Positions 11,211 through 20,800 of a stretch of 64,000 bases of DNA are shown one piece after another (within the stretch, counting starts at the first letter, position 1; each line of letters begins with the position of its first letter). Origin of the DNA: Ceratothoa steindachneri (taxonomy: Eukaryota; Arthropoda; Malacostraca; Isopoda; Cymothoidae). The DNA lies in NCBI GenBank assembly GCA_963969495.1, contig OZ018333.1:85594256-85658255 (forward strand), read 5' to 3'. Position numbers and translations under genes: made by a program. A model generated the notes under the pieces. The model had not been told where the DNA came from and did not search any database. It saw only the letters and a list, made by a program, of their open reading frames with translations.

Positions 11211-12250
11211 GCGTAAAAAAAAAAAAATAGATTGTGAAGTGAGAAGAAATTGGATGTGAGGAAGGTATGGGTGGGGATTCAGCCGGTTGTTAAAAACTCA
11301 CCATCCCGAACCGGTGCGCAGGGGTTAGGGAACATTGTCCCCTTGCCCCGATCAGGGACAGTTGGCTGAGAAGGTCAGCATCTACCCTGTGAAATTTGGA
11401 GATGACCAGAGAAAGTGCTGGAAGCGAGGTTGTATGAAAAGCGACGAAGCAGGAGAGAAATACATCCTGTCTGAAAGGAGAATAGGCTAAGCTGGGGTCG
11501 GACGGGGTGCTGAATCCAGTTAGCACGGCGTCTAGGATGGCAAATCACCGCGCCCCTTACGAGGTTGAAGTTGTTAATCGGTTATGTCGAATTACATTGG
11601 GCAGAAGGACGTAATGAAACAACTTCAAGGTGGTGGATTTATATCTTAGACTCTCTTCTCTCTCACAAGATTTTTTTCATAATATTTTAGATACTCATTT
11701 CAAGTGGGTGTGCGTATAAAAAATATTAAACTTATTAGGAGAGGTTTTATAATAATGGTCCACTTATATTTTATTTAGTTACTAAGTTTTTTTAGATTTT
11801 ACAATTGAGTCCATGGTAAAAATAGAGCATTGAACACAGTGAGATGGTTTTTAAAATAACCAATCCAGTTATCTTTATCATAAGGTGAATGGGGCGGAAA
11901 TTTATCACAACTGAGCCAATGTGACTACATTTTTGGGATAGAAGTTAATCCTAGCTTAATTCAAGGTGTTTAGAGGTTGATCCAGACAGGGTTTACCAAA
12001 GAATCTGTATTTTGCAAAATAAACCCAGTGAAACTACAGGAAATTAGTCTGCCATATTAAAGAATTTTGATACTTGAGATGAGAGTGAATATTGTTTGTT
12101 GATGCCATGGGAGTTAGCTGAAGCAGGGAGGCAGGGTTAGCATGAACGGGGTTGGAAAAAATGGAATGCCTGCGTCAGATAAGGCAGTTTTAACTTTGGA
12201 AGATTATGTACTTTATGTGAATTTTTGAGCTCATATTTGTTGTCTATCTG
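11211..12250. other. Unassigned stretch with an A13 run
   Basis: An A-run (11216-11228) lies at the 5' side of copy B. A 78-codon minus frame (11290-11526) has no recognised motif and could be leader of copy B or older flanking DNA. From 11640 the DNA is AT-rich with no gene signal. Confidence 0.3.
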
Positions 12251-12705
12251 ATAATCATCATCGTCATCACCATCACTAACTCTATAATTTAAGAATGGGA
12301 TTTTTTGGAGTATTTGAATAATAATTACATCTTAGTTTGGTTATGACTTGTGTTTTTATCAAAGTTATTTCTAATAATTCTTCTATATCAAAAAACAAAA
12401 TGGTGAAGTTCAGAAATAAATATAAGTATCAAAATTTTGTGAATTTTTTAAAACCCAAATAATTACAAATGGTGAAGTTCAGAAATTTTTTTTTTGTATA
12501 TCTTCTATTCTATAACAATATTTTAGCAATGCGATATTTTGAAAGGGAAAAAATTCAGTTTAGAGTTCCTTTTTTAAATTATTATAATTGGCGAAGTTCA
12601 GAGAATTTATAAAAATTTAACCATGGCTGCTTTTTTTTAGATTTTAATCTTAGTAGTGAAGAACAAGCTCCCCCCGTAGGGGGTCGTGGCGAAACCATTG
12701 CCTGG
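12251..12705 (-). repeat. Dispersed non-coding repeat R, copy 1 (about 455 bp)
   Basis: The sequence matches 56798-57291 over its full length with indels. Both begin with an ATC-rich tract followed by ACTAACTCTATAATTTAA and end with a C-run/G-run hairpin (CCCCCGTAGGGGG), GAARCC and CCTGG. The interior holds several copies of a TGGTGAAGTTCAGAAA-like motif and the phrase TTTAACCATGGCTGCTTTTT. It is drawn on the minus strand because the ATC tract would then be a 3' (GAT)n tail. It has no coding content. It could be a SINE, a LINE 3' end or a MITE. Confidence 0.8.
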
Positions 12706-13017
12706 TTTAATTATAACACTGGTCTGCGCCAAAATTGTACCTTAAGTTTTCTGTAGGGTTTCCTAATAAAATTAACCTCCTAAATCCGAATCTGGCATCC
12801 GTTTTTCTCTATCAAGTCCAGTTTTTGCAATACAGGGGGTGATAATAATTTTATAATTTATAAATGTCCTATATTACATAAAAATTTTGCACTACTGGAT
12901 TCGCAGTAAATTTTGTGTACATTTTAAGTAATTATGCAAATAGGTTTATATTTTGCAGGTTAAAAATTGCTTAGCATTATAATAATAAGAATAATAATAA
13001 TAGTGGTTGAGTTAAAA
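12706..13017. other. AT-rich upstream stretch of the cysteine-rich gene
   Basis: Between repeat R and the first codon of the split gene there is AT-rich DNA ending in a degenerate TAA/ATA repeat (12975-13002). I cannot identify a promoter. AGGTTAAAAATTGC at 12957 could be an acceptor context for an upstream exon. Confidence 0.3.
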
Positions 13018-14150
13018 ATGAACAGAAAATGTAAGAATAGCTCCGACAGATTTTGCTATGTTTGCGGCAAAGTGACTTTTCCCGAGCAGCAAAGTACAAT
13101 CCCTCCTGTAATTAAATCTTTGTATCATGCATATTTTGGAGTAAGGCTAAGAGATCAAGATAAAAGTTTTGCACCACATATCTGCTGCAAGGGATGCTAC
13201 ATAAGTTTAAGACGCTGGAGTCAGGGCGAACAGAAGTCCCTCTCTTTTGGTGTTCCCATGGTGTGGAGAGATGGCAAGGACCACTCTACGGACTGCTATT
13301 TTTGCATGACAAATCTTAAAGGTGAGCATTGTATCAAGTATTTAAGCTTTCTGTATTATACTGGCTCCTGAAAATGTCATTATTATGCAAAGACTTAGCA
13401 TAAAATTAAAAACTAACATAGTTCATTTCAGCATGAACATATCCTTTACTAAACATTTATGTACTATCTGCAACTCCAAATCAATTCCTTTATGTAATAT
13501 GCAATTATATTTTCCACAGGTATAAATAAGAAGAATAAACATAGTGTGGCATATCCGGATGTTCCTTCTGCCATCAAACCCCTGCCCCATGGCCCAGGAA
13601 TTCCTATACCTTCTCCCCTGTACATATAGAGGTACATGAAGAGATTAATATGGAAGTTGACCAATATTATGACATCTGAGTCTTATCAGGTTTCCACACA
13701 TGATATGGTCGCAAGACCATTGACTCAAGTTCAGTTAAATGACCTGACCAGGGATCTGGGGCTTTCAAAGGAGCATGCACAACTTCTTGGCTCTCGACTT
13801 CGTGAAAGTAATCTTCTCGCTAAAGAAAAAACATCCTTTTGGTACAGAAATAGAGAACAAGAGTTTCGAAGCTATTTTTTACAGCATTCTTCCAGCTCTT
13901 TAGTATACTGCGCCAATATTAAAGGACTTGTTGAGGCCCTTGGAATTTCCTACAAGCCATTAGAATGGAGTCTTTTCATAGATTCCTCCAGTCCAAGTTT
14001 AAACGCTGTGTTACTGAATATTGGTAACAAGATAGCTTCCGTTCCTATAGGCCATTCAATCCAACTAACTGAAAGTTATGAAAATATGAAAAATTGCTGG
14101 ATGCAATAAATTACTCTACCCACAATTGGAGGATATGTGGTGACTTAAAG
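13018..14150 (+). pseudogene. Cysteine-rich arthropod repeat-family protein, two exons, frameshifted
   Basis: Exon 1 (13018-13321) encodes MNRKCKNSSDRFCYVC (Cys 5, 13, 16), a HICCKGC cluster (His54, Cys56/57/60), the phrase FGVPMVWRDGKDHSTDCYFC (Cys 93, 96) and NLKG, then a donor AAAG/GTGAGC. Exon 2 starts after TTTCCACAG (13519) in the matching phase with INKKNKHSVAYPDVPSAIKP, LPHGPGIPIP, then LTQVQLNDLTRDLGLSKEHA, LLGSRL, FLQHSSSSLVYC, WSLFIDSSSPSLNAVLL, and after a frameshift NWRICGDLK before a donor at 14151. I recall this domain order from a large family of uncharacterised arthropod proteins with multi-copy, transposon-like spread; its function is unknown to me. At least two frameshifts and a stop (after SPLYI) break it. 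The 3' exons are not found, since CR1-like elements follow. Confidence 0.6.
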
Positions 14151-14410
14151 GTAAGATCATTTTACACTTGGCATTTCTAAGCTTTTTGATATTGACATTT
14201 TCATTTTTAATTGTTAATACTTGTATACACCTTTTGGTCAACTTACATTTTATAAGAATACAAATCTCGAAATAATGAGTCATTTTTTAGTTATATTTTT
14301 TTGTTGGGGTGTGTCCCTATAGGTTAATGCATCCTTTTAGGTTAATGGGAAACTTATCCTAATTGAGAAGGTATACAACATAACTCAATAAACTCAAAAT
14401 AAAATGTATA
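14151..14410. other. Probable intron of the cysteine-rich gene
   Basis: This begins with GTAAGATCAT directly after the LK codons of exon 2. It is AT-rich and has no recognised coding content before the LINE insertion. Confidence 0.45.
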
Positions 14411-14437
14411 TATATCATCATCATCATCATCATCATG
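14411..14437 (-). repeat. (ATC)n microsatellite, probable 3' tail of element G
   Basis: Eight to nine ATC units directly adjoin the 3' UTR of the minus-strand CR1-like element. On the element strand it is (GAT)n in tail position. The same triplet tract starts both copies of repeat R. Confidence 0.8.
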
Positions 14438-14527
14438 GTACTGGCTCATAAGGTAATCCTGTAGTCGCCCGATCATTGTTATGAAAATTTCTATGATGCG
14501 CTACATGTAGCTATACCAGTTGGCTTC

Positions 14528-16300
14528 CTAGTGTTTATCCAACTTGTTCTTAAAGGACTGGAGACTTGTGGCTGTGATCACTTGATCTGGCAGAGAATTC
14601 CAGTCATTGACAATCCTCTGACCAAATACATTTTTCCTCATCATCTTCTGGCTATGGCATTTAAATAGTTTATTGGAATGATCTCGCGTTGCTGAATATT
14701 CCTGAGGTATGAACATAATAGGCCAGGGTCGATTCTCTCCAATCCATTTAAAAGCTTGTGAACTTGAATAATATCACCTCTACGTGGTCTATATTTCATA
14801 GAAAAGAGTCCAAGCTGAAGCAGTCTTTCGCTATATTCTTGATCACTCAATTCCAGAACCAATTTTGTATCTCTTCTTTGTACGGATTCCACCTTCATAT
14901 CATCGGCGATAAATCGTGGGTACCAAATGAGGTTGCCATATTCCAGATGGGGACGAATTAATGCATTTATTAACAGTGGCAAGGTATCTCTGGTAAATGT
15001 TACAAATGTGCTTTTCACAATTCCCAACATCTGGTTGGCCCTTTTAACTGCAGCGGACACTTGTGCATGGAATTTCAATTTAGAGTCAATGATTACCCCT
15101 AGATCTTTCTCTTCTTTAACTTGATCCAGTATTTCACCATCTATGGTATATACATAGTCTTGTTTGTGGCCCCAAAATAAATCACTTTACATTTTTTTGC
15201 ATTAAACCTCAACTGCCACAGATTAGACCATTCACCTAGTTTCCTTAAATCTCCCTCCAAGTCCCGATGATCTTGTGATGTGTTTACTTCCTTGTAAATC
15301 TTCGTGTTGTCGGCAAATATTTTAACTGTACTTGATACAGCATCAGGTAAATCATTGATAAACAACACAAACAAAATTGGTCCCAGAACACTTCCCTGTG
15401 GTATACCTCTTTTCACTGCTGTCCAGTCAGATGTCTTCATTCATGATTACCCATTGTCTTCGGCCTGTCAAGAAGCTTTCTATCCAATAATAAGTTTTTT
15501 CTTCTATCCCATAAGTTTTCAGTTTACTTAAAAGTCTTATATGAGGAACTGAGTCAAAAGCCTTCTGGAAGTCCAAATACACAACATCAAAGCTCTTTCC
15601 ATGCTCCACAAACAGTGACCAATCCTCAAAACATAAGAATAGCTGAGTCGTACATGATCTGGCCAGGACAAAACCATGTTGCTGATCAGCAAAAAGACCA
15701 TTATCAATCATGTGTTTGACAATATCGTCTCCATAATCTTGCACACGACTGCTGTTAGACTTATTGGCCTATAATTCCCAGGCTGCCGTCGACTTCCTTT
15801 TTTATGGATTGGGATGATATTGGCATCTTTCCAGCCTTGTGGATTTTACCAGTTTCTTGAGATTTATTTTATATAATATTTAATGGTAGGCTAATACTAG
15901 GTGCTATTTCACTAAGCAGTTTGGGGTGAAAACCATCTGGTCCAGCTGATTTGTTTTTTCTCAGTTTTATTAGTTTCTTTCTCACTTTTTCTTCACTAAT
16001 TACCACATGATCTAATGGGTTACTGCCGACATATTTGTTTTCTAACTGTGGTATATTTCTTTGATCCTCCTCAGTGAAAACACTACCAAAGAAGTCATTT
16101 TTATGTTGCTGCTTTATCAGTATCATTTCTTGCTGTGTTACCATTGCCACAGTCCAAGTCACCAATCCTAGATCTTGTCCGGAGTTTACTATTAGCATAT
16201 TTCCAAAATGCTTTGGGGTTATGCTTAATCTCACTAGCCAGTTTTTTTCAGTCTTTTCTTAAATTTCTTGTTAAGTTTCTGAGTGCATTCACTTCAGCCT
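14528..16300 (-). pseudogene. Element G reverse transcriptase
   Basis: Overlapping minus frames carry the RT in order: a linker with FFGSVFTEEDQ; LRKNKSAGPDGFHPKLLSEI (about 15960-15900); QQHGFVLARSCTTQL; VVYLDFQKAFDSVPHIRL; RGIPQGSVLGPILFVLFIND; VKIFADNTKIYKEV; then the thumb with ALIRPHLEYGNLIWYP, VQRRDTKLVLEL, LGLFSMKYRPRRGDIIQVHK, and the C-terminal FGQRIVNDWNSLP. The catalytic FADD box reads FADN (15306-15317), so the second metal-binding Asp is Asn. The PRRxRGDxIxVxK and WNSLP motifs are typical of CR1-group ends. The protein is spread over several frames. Confidence 0.85.
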
Positions 16301-16640
16301 TATATAACCTTTCATCTTCACTATCATGTGTGAGTCTAAAACGCTTCCATTTAGTAAACTTACGTTTTATTATTTTCTCCACCCTGTGATTTATGTAACA
16401 TGTACCATGACCCTTGGCCCTCACTACAGGAATGTTCTCATCCATCTGCTCCCTCAAGTGATTGCTGAAAAAGCTCCATGCCTCATGCACATCCATGTTC
16501 ATTATACAATTTATCCAGTCTATTTCCCCAAGCTTCCATGCCATTTGTTCGTAGTTACCTTTAAAATAGTTGTATCTTTTCATTTCACTTTTCTGCATAT
16601 TAGTATAAAGATTCATATCATATATTAAACACACATGATT
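16240..16640 (-). pseudogene. Element G linker between endonuclease and RT
   Basis: A 128-codon minus frame (16634-16248) reads RYNYFKGNYEQMAWKLGEID, HEAWSFFSNHL, MDENIPVV, and INHRVEKIIKRKFTKWKRF. CR1-group ORF2 proteins have this region, with a Trp- and Lys-rich segment, just before the RT. It ties the endonuclease and RT pieces into one element. Confidence 0.7.
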
Positions 16641-17705
16641 TACTCATACCCAATGGTGAATTATAATCTATGATAGTGACCATACCTTCTTCGTTTATAA
16701 TTATTAAATCCAATAGACTTGGTTGCTCATGTATTCTATACCTTATAAACTCAATGACATGCTGGAATAAGAATGAGTCGTCCATTGCCAAAATAAATCT
16801 GTTTGCTCTATGATTGGGATGTTCTGATGAGTGCCAATTTGTGCAATCTATTTTGAGGGTAATTGAAGTCATCTACTATCATAATGTGGGTATATTCCCT
16901 TGACTCTGCCACTTGTCTTAATACTGTACATAAGGCTGAATTATTTTCCTCACTGCTATTGGGACTTCTATAAATACATCCCAGTAGCAGACAATCATTA
17001 CCTGTAAGTTTTAAGCTGCTCTCTTCAAAATCAGTGTTAATTTCCATATCACTTGCATCGATATTATTATCGATATAGAAAGCAACACCCCTTCCATTTT
17101 CTTTTTCCAAGTTTGGAAATAAATAATAACCATCAATTTCACACCCTTTCAGTGACTTGCTTGAATAAGAATGAGTCGTCCATTGCCAAAATAAATCTGT
17201 TTGCTCTATGATTGGGATGTTCTGATGAGTGCCAATTTGTGCAATCTATTTCAGGGTAATTGAAGTCATCTACTATCATAATGTGGGTATATTCCCTTGA
17301 CTCTGCCACTTGTCTTAATACTGTACATAAGGCTGAATTATTTTCCTCACTGCTATTGGAACTTCTATAAATACATCCCAGTAGCAGACAATCATTACCT
17401 GTAAGTTTTAAGCTGCACCATATACTCTCTTCAAAATCAGTGTTAATTTCCATATCACTTGCATCGATATCATTATAGATATACAAAGCAACACCCCTTC
17501 CATTTTCTTTTTCCAAGTTTGTAAATAAATAATAACCATCAATTTCTAGTTCAGATTTTAACATTGTTCTCCCAGGATTTTTAGGTTTAACTTCCATCAC
17601 TACTATTACTTTTGGGTTGTGTAACTGAATTTTAATCTTCAAGTCATGCATTTTATTACGTAATGAATCTGCATTCGTATATAATACATTCAGTTTGTGC
17701 ATCAA
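16620..17705 (-). pseudogene. Element G AP endonuclease with internal tandem duplication
   Basis: The frame at 17705-17139 starts with LNVLYTNADSLRNKMHDLK (the Asn motif), PKVIVVMEVKPKN (the Glu position, with the usual ITE/QET lost), GRGVALYIYNDI, DCLLLGCIYRSSNS and THIMIVDDFNYPEIDC (GDFN motif with Gly replaced). At FLFKQVTERV the sequence jumps back to FTNLEKENGRG and repeats the same stretch (17142-16764), after which the domain finishes with EQPSLLDLIIINEEGMV and SPLGMSKSC, where SDH is expected. The lost SDH, lost Glu and the duplication indicate an inactive nuclease. Confidence 0.85.
16764..17541 (-). repeat. Tandem duplication in the G endonuclease, 2 x about 380 bp, period 398
   Basis: GAATGAGTCGTCCATTGCC occurs at 16771 and 17169. 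The two units are nearly identical apart from a few substitutions and a 10-bp difference (CACCATATAC present only in the second unit, near 17416). About 20 bp of unique sequence separates them. The high similarity points to a recent event. Confidence 0.92.
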
Positions 17706-17754
17706 CTTTTTAATTCTAACTGTTCTATTTACATGAATTTTTACAGTAGAGGTT

Positions 17755-18511
17755 AATCCACTAGATGCTACATATTTATTTTGATTTTTACTATTTTCTT
17801 TTGTCCTGAGGGGCCTCTTACTCTGTATTGGAAATTTCCCAACTGGTCATTATATTCCATTTCATTGGCTTGATCCTTCAGCTGTTTTATCCGGGCCCTC
17901 TGGTCAGGAGTGTAATCAACATCAATGCTCACTCTCCTAAATTTCTCTTCTGCATGTTTTAGCCCTGTTACATTATTGAGGACCTTATTTTTGGTTAAGA
18001 CTGAATCCAGTGAGACAAACAGAGGTCATACTCTTCCCTTTTGCCAAGTCCGAAACATCTAGTGATATTGTCTGCACTGAAATCATCCATTTCCAGTGGA
18101 CCCTGACATAATTCTTGAATAAAAGCTTTATCATGGCCTCTAAATTCTTTCAAGTTGGTTGAAACACTTTCCTAAGCTCTATAAACAATAATATTGAGGT
18201 TTCTCTGCTCATCTTCCCTTAAGTCACTCATAACTCTCTCCCATGTTATTCATTTCCGAGGTTATATTAGTATGACTGTTAACATTTACAGTAGCAGTAG
18301 TGCCTTTGCCTTGTTGTTGGTCTCTACTATATGTGTTCTCTAAATCCATGCATTTAGCCTCTAAGCTACTAATCTTATTTCCATGTCTTTTCTTTCATTC
18401 TTTTCCTGATCTGCATTTTCCCTTAACTCTGTTATCTCAACTTCCATCTCTTTCTGTTTCGATTCCTGCTCTAATAGTTGCTCTTCTAGTTGCTGGATAG
18501 TTTTAAACATT
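17755..18511 (-). pseudogene. Element G ORF1: coiled coil plus RRM-like domain
   Basis: The minus strand at 18511-18361 encodes a heptad-rich coiled coil (IQQLEEQLLEQESKQKEMEV and ITELRENADQEKNERKD). After frame changes the 18240-17760 region reads SDLREDEQRNLNIIVYRA, FIQELCQGPLEMDDFSADN, ITRCFGLGKRE, VLTKNKVLNNVTGLKHAEEK, FRRVSIDVDYTPDQRARIKQ and NEMEY. A coiled coil followed by an RNNIIV... / ITRxxRLG... / DxTPxQR core is the L1-ORF1p-like (Transposase_22-type) layout used by many CR1/L2 elements for RNA binding and chaperoning. It has several stops and frameshifts. Its 5' end is joined in frame to the RT of element H. Confidence 0.75.
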
Positions 18512-18711
18512 TTGTTGTACCCATTTTTGCATGACAAGCTATTCCAATAATCTACCACTGTATTGGTGAAAAAATATTTCCTAACATCCAATCTGCACCT
18601 CTGTTTTTTAATTTTTAAGTGGTGACCCCTAGTCCTATTACTAACTTGCAACTCAAATAACTTGCTAAAATCCAACTTATACATCCTAGAATAGATTTTA
18701 AAAAAGCTCAA
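18361..18711 (-). other. Chimeric open frame: H RT C-terminus fused to G coiled coil
   Basis: One uninterrupted 116-codon minus frame runs from the RT tail of H (RTRGHHLKIKK, YFFTNTVVDYWNSL) straight into the coiled coil of G ORF1 (EEQLLEQESKQKEMEVEI). The frame is kept across the element junction near 18511-18535. It is most simply an accident of insertion, but it is a real fused frame. Confidence 0.6.
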
Positions 18712-20800
18712 TCAAATCTCCCCTCACACATCTTCTCTCAAATGAGGACATATTTAATACCCTCAGTCTATCTTCATATTCAAGGTGCTTCAGGGAAGGT
18801 ATTATTTTTGTTGCCCTCTTTTGTACTGACTATAACATGTTGATGTCATGTCTAAAATGTGGTGACCATGCTTGTATACAGTACTCTAAATGTGGCCTGG
18901 CATACGAATTATAGAGTTTAAGGATAACCTCTTTAGTATTGTAGCTAACATTCCTGTTAATGTATCCTAGCTCCCTATTTGCTCTATTTTTTGCCTCAAT
19001 ATACTGCTTTGAAAACTTTAATGATCTATCTACTACTACGCCTAAATCCTTCTCATCATCAACTGAATTCAGGCAATGCCCATTCTTTTCATAGCTAAAT
19101 TCCCTATTATCCCTTCCCATGTTAAGAACTTTGCATTTTTTAAAGTTAAAAGTCATCTGCCACTTCTGAACCCAAGCTAGTAACTTATTCAAGTCACTCT
19201 GCACTTTAAAGTTACCCTCAACTTCTTTGACTACAGCTGCTAATTTAGTGTCATCAGCAAAAATTGACACCTTGCTATTTACAGCCTCCCCAAGATCATT
19301 TATATAAACTATGAATAATAAAGGTCCTAGAACAGATCCCTGAGGTATGCCACTGATAACATCCCTCCACTGGGACCTCCCCCATTCAGCACAACTCTCT
19401 TTTTCCTGTCTTTCAGCCATCCAGTTATCCAATTAAAAACTTTACCACATATCCCATGCATTTTTAATTTATGAACTAGTCTCCTATGTGGAACCTTATC
19501 AAAAGATTTGCTAAAATCTAAGTAAATTGAATTAACATTCTCTCCCTTATCTAATTGTTTAGTAACATAATCCATAAAATCCAGTAAATTTGTTAAACAC
19601 GATCTACCTCTTCTAAACCCATGCTGAGCATCATTTATTAACCTACCACAATCTAGATGTTTCAAAATCCCTTTCTTAACTATCTTCTCAAGGATTTTAC
19701 AAACGATAGAAGTTAAGCTACTGACCTAAAGTTATTCGTGTCATCTTTACTTCCCTTTTTAAAAATTTGTCCTACATTTGCTAATTTCCAATCATTAGGT
19801 ATTTTACCAAACTCTAAGTGATCTAGTATATATCTTCTCAAGAGCTACTCCAATACTATCTACACCTTTGAGTAACCTAGAATGGATGTTGTCTGGGCCA
19901 GATGACTTACTTTTATTTAACTCCATTATAAGCCCTTTAATTTCTTCTCTGTCTACATTAATAGAATTTATCACTACTTCCCTTGACCTAGAATTATCAT
20001 CAATTAATCTAACTGGTTTCTCTTCTGTGAATTCTGTGAATACAGAAGCAAAATGATCATTAAGGACCTCTACTATTTCCTCATCAGATTCTTTCAAAAC
20101 CCCTTCATATTTAATAGGCCCTATTTTATCACTGTTAGATTTATTATTGATTCTATAATAAGCCAAAAAATTTGGGGGATCTTTATTATTATTTTTAGCT
20201 AAATTAATTTTTGCTGTCCTTTTGGTCTTCTTAATAATCTTATTTAGTTCATTTCTGGTTGACCTATAATGGTTTAAATTATCTAAACTACTCTCACTTT
20301 GTGATCTCTGGTATGCCCTTTTTTTCTCCGAAACTTTATTAGCTATCTCTTGATTCCACCATAATGGTTTTCTACATTTCTTCCTAATAGACTTCATTGG
20401 AATACATTGTTCCTGACCCATGTTTAATATAGTCTTAAAAATATCCCACATCTCATAAGTATTCTTTCCATGAAATTCTATATCTCACCTAATATGATTT
20501 CGCATGTTGCGTAATTTATTGTAATCTGCCCTATAATAATATGAGAATTTTTGAGGAGTTTGTAGTTGTTCTACCCTTAACTATTTGCAAATTAATCCGA
20601 ACCATCTGATGATCACTGTTTCGTAATGATTCCCCTACATTCAATCCTTGAACCAAGTGATCATCATTTGAAAGAATTAGATCTAATATATTGGCACCCC
20701 TTGTTGGCTTATTAACAAATTGGCAAAATTTCCTATTTTCATCTTTGTTTTTTTAATGATAAAGGATTTACCATTGATCTGCGATCATTTTATGAAACTC
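18512..20800 (-). mobile_element. CR1-like LINE H, 5'-truncated, last codons missing
   Basis: A minus-strand element starting inside the endonuclease (about 20790-20600: QFVNKPTRGANILDLILSND, HLVQGLNVGESLRNSDHQMV, with SDH intact) and running through linker and RT to VVDYWNSLSCKNG near 18530. The final C-terminal residues and the 3' UTR are replaced by ORF1 of element G on the same strand. Five-prime truncation is usual for LINEs; the lost 3' end is not. H and G differ clearly in sequence, so they are separate CR1-group families. Confidence 0.85.
18540..20451 (-). pseudogene. Element H reverse transcriptase with intact FADD
   Basis: The linker and RT start form an open frame of 215 codons (20451-19804) with RKPLWWNQEIANKVSEKKRA, FASVFTEF and LNKSKSSGPDNIHSRLL. 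The next (19665-19327) has DAQHGFRRGRSCLTNLLDF, IYLDFSKSFDKVPHRRL and WLKDRKKRVVLNG. A 200-codon frame (19432-18830) has GIPQGSVLGPLLFIVYINDL, FADDTKLAAVV (FADD at 19250-19261), MTFNFKKCKVLNMG, DLGVVVD and ARPHLEYCIQAWSPH. The C-terminal piece (18711-18540) is RTRGHHLKIKKQRCRLDVRK, YFFTNTVVDYWNSL. The catalytic aspartates are kept, but frame breaks near 19430 and 19680-19800 prevent one continuous protein. Confidence 0.88.

Larger units (their letters stand above)
14411..18511 (-). mobile_element. CR1-like LINE G with ORF1, duplicated endonuclease, RT and (GAT)n tail
   Basis: A minus-strand element. ORF1 lies at about 18511-17790, endonuclease at 17705-16620 and RT at about 16300-14533. The 3' end runs through a short UTR into an (ATC)n tract at 14411-14437, which on the element strand is a (GAT)n 3' tail. 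The 5' end is fused to element H. The CR1 placement rests on RT phrases such as KNKSAGPDGFHPKLL, VYLDFQKAFDSVPH and GIPQGSVLGPILF and on the end module WNSLPDQVITATSLQSFKNK. Frame changes and altered catalytic residues show it is inactive. Confidence 0.85.
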
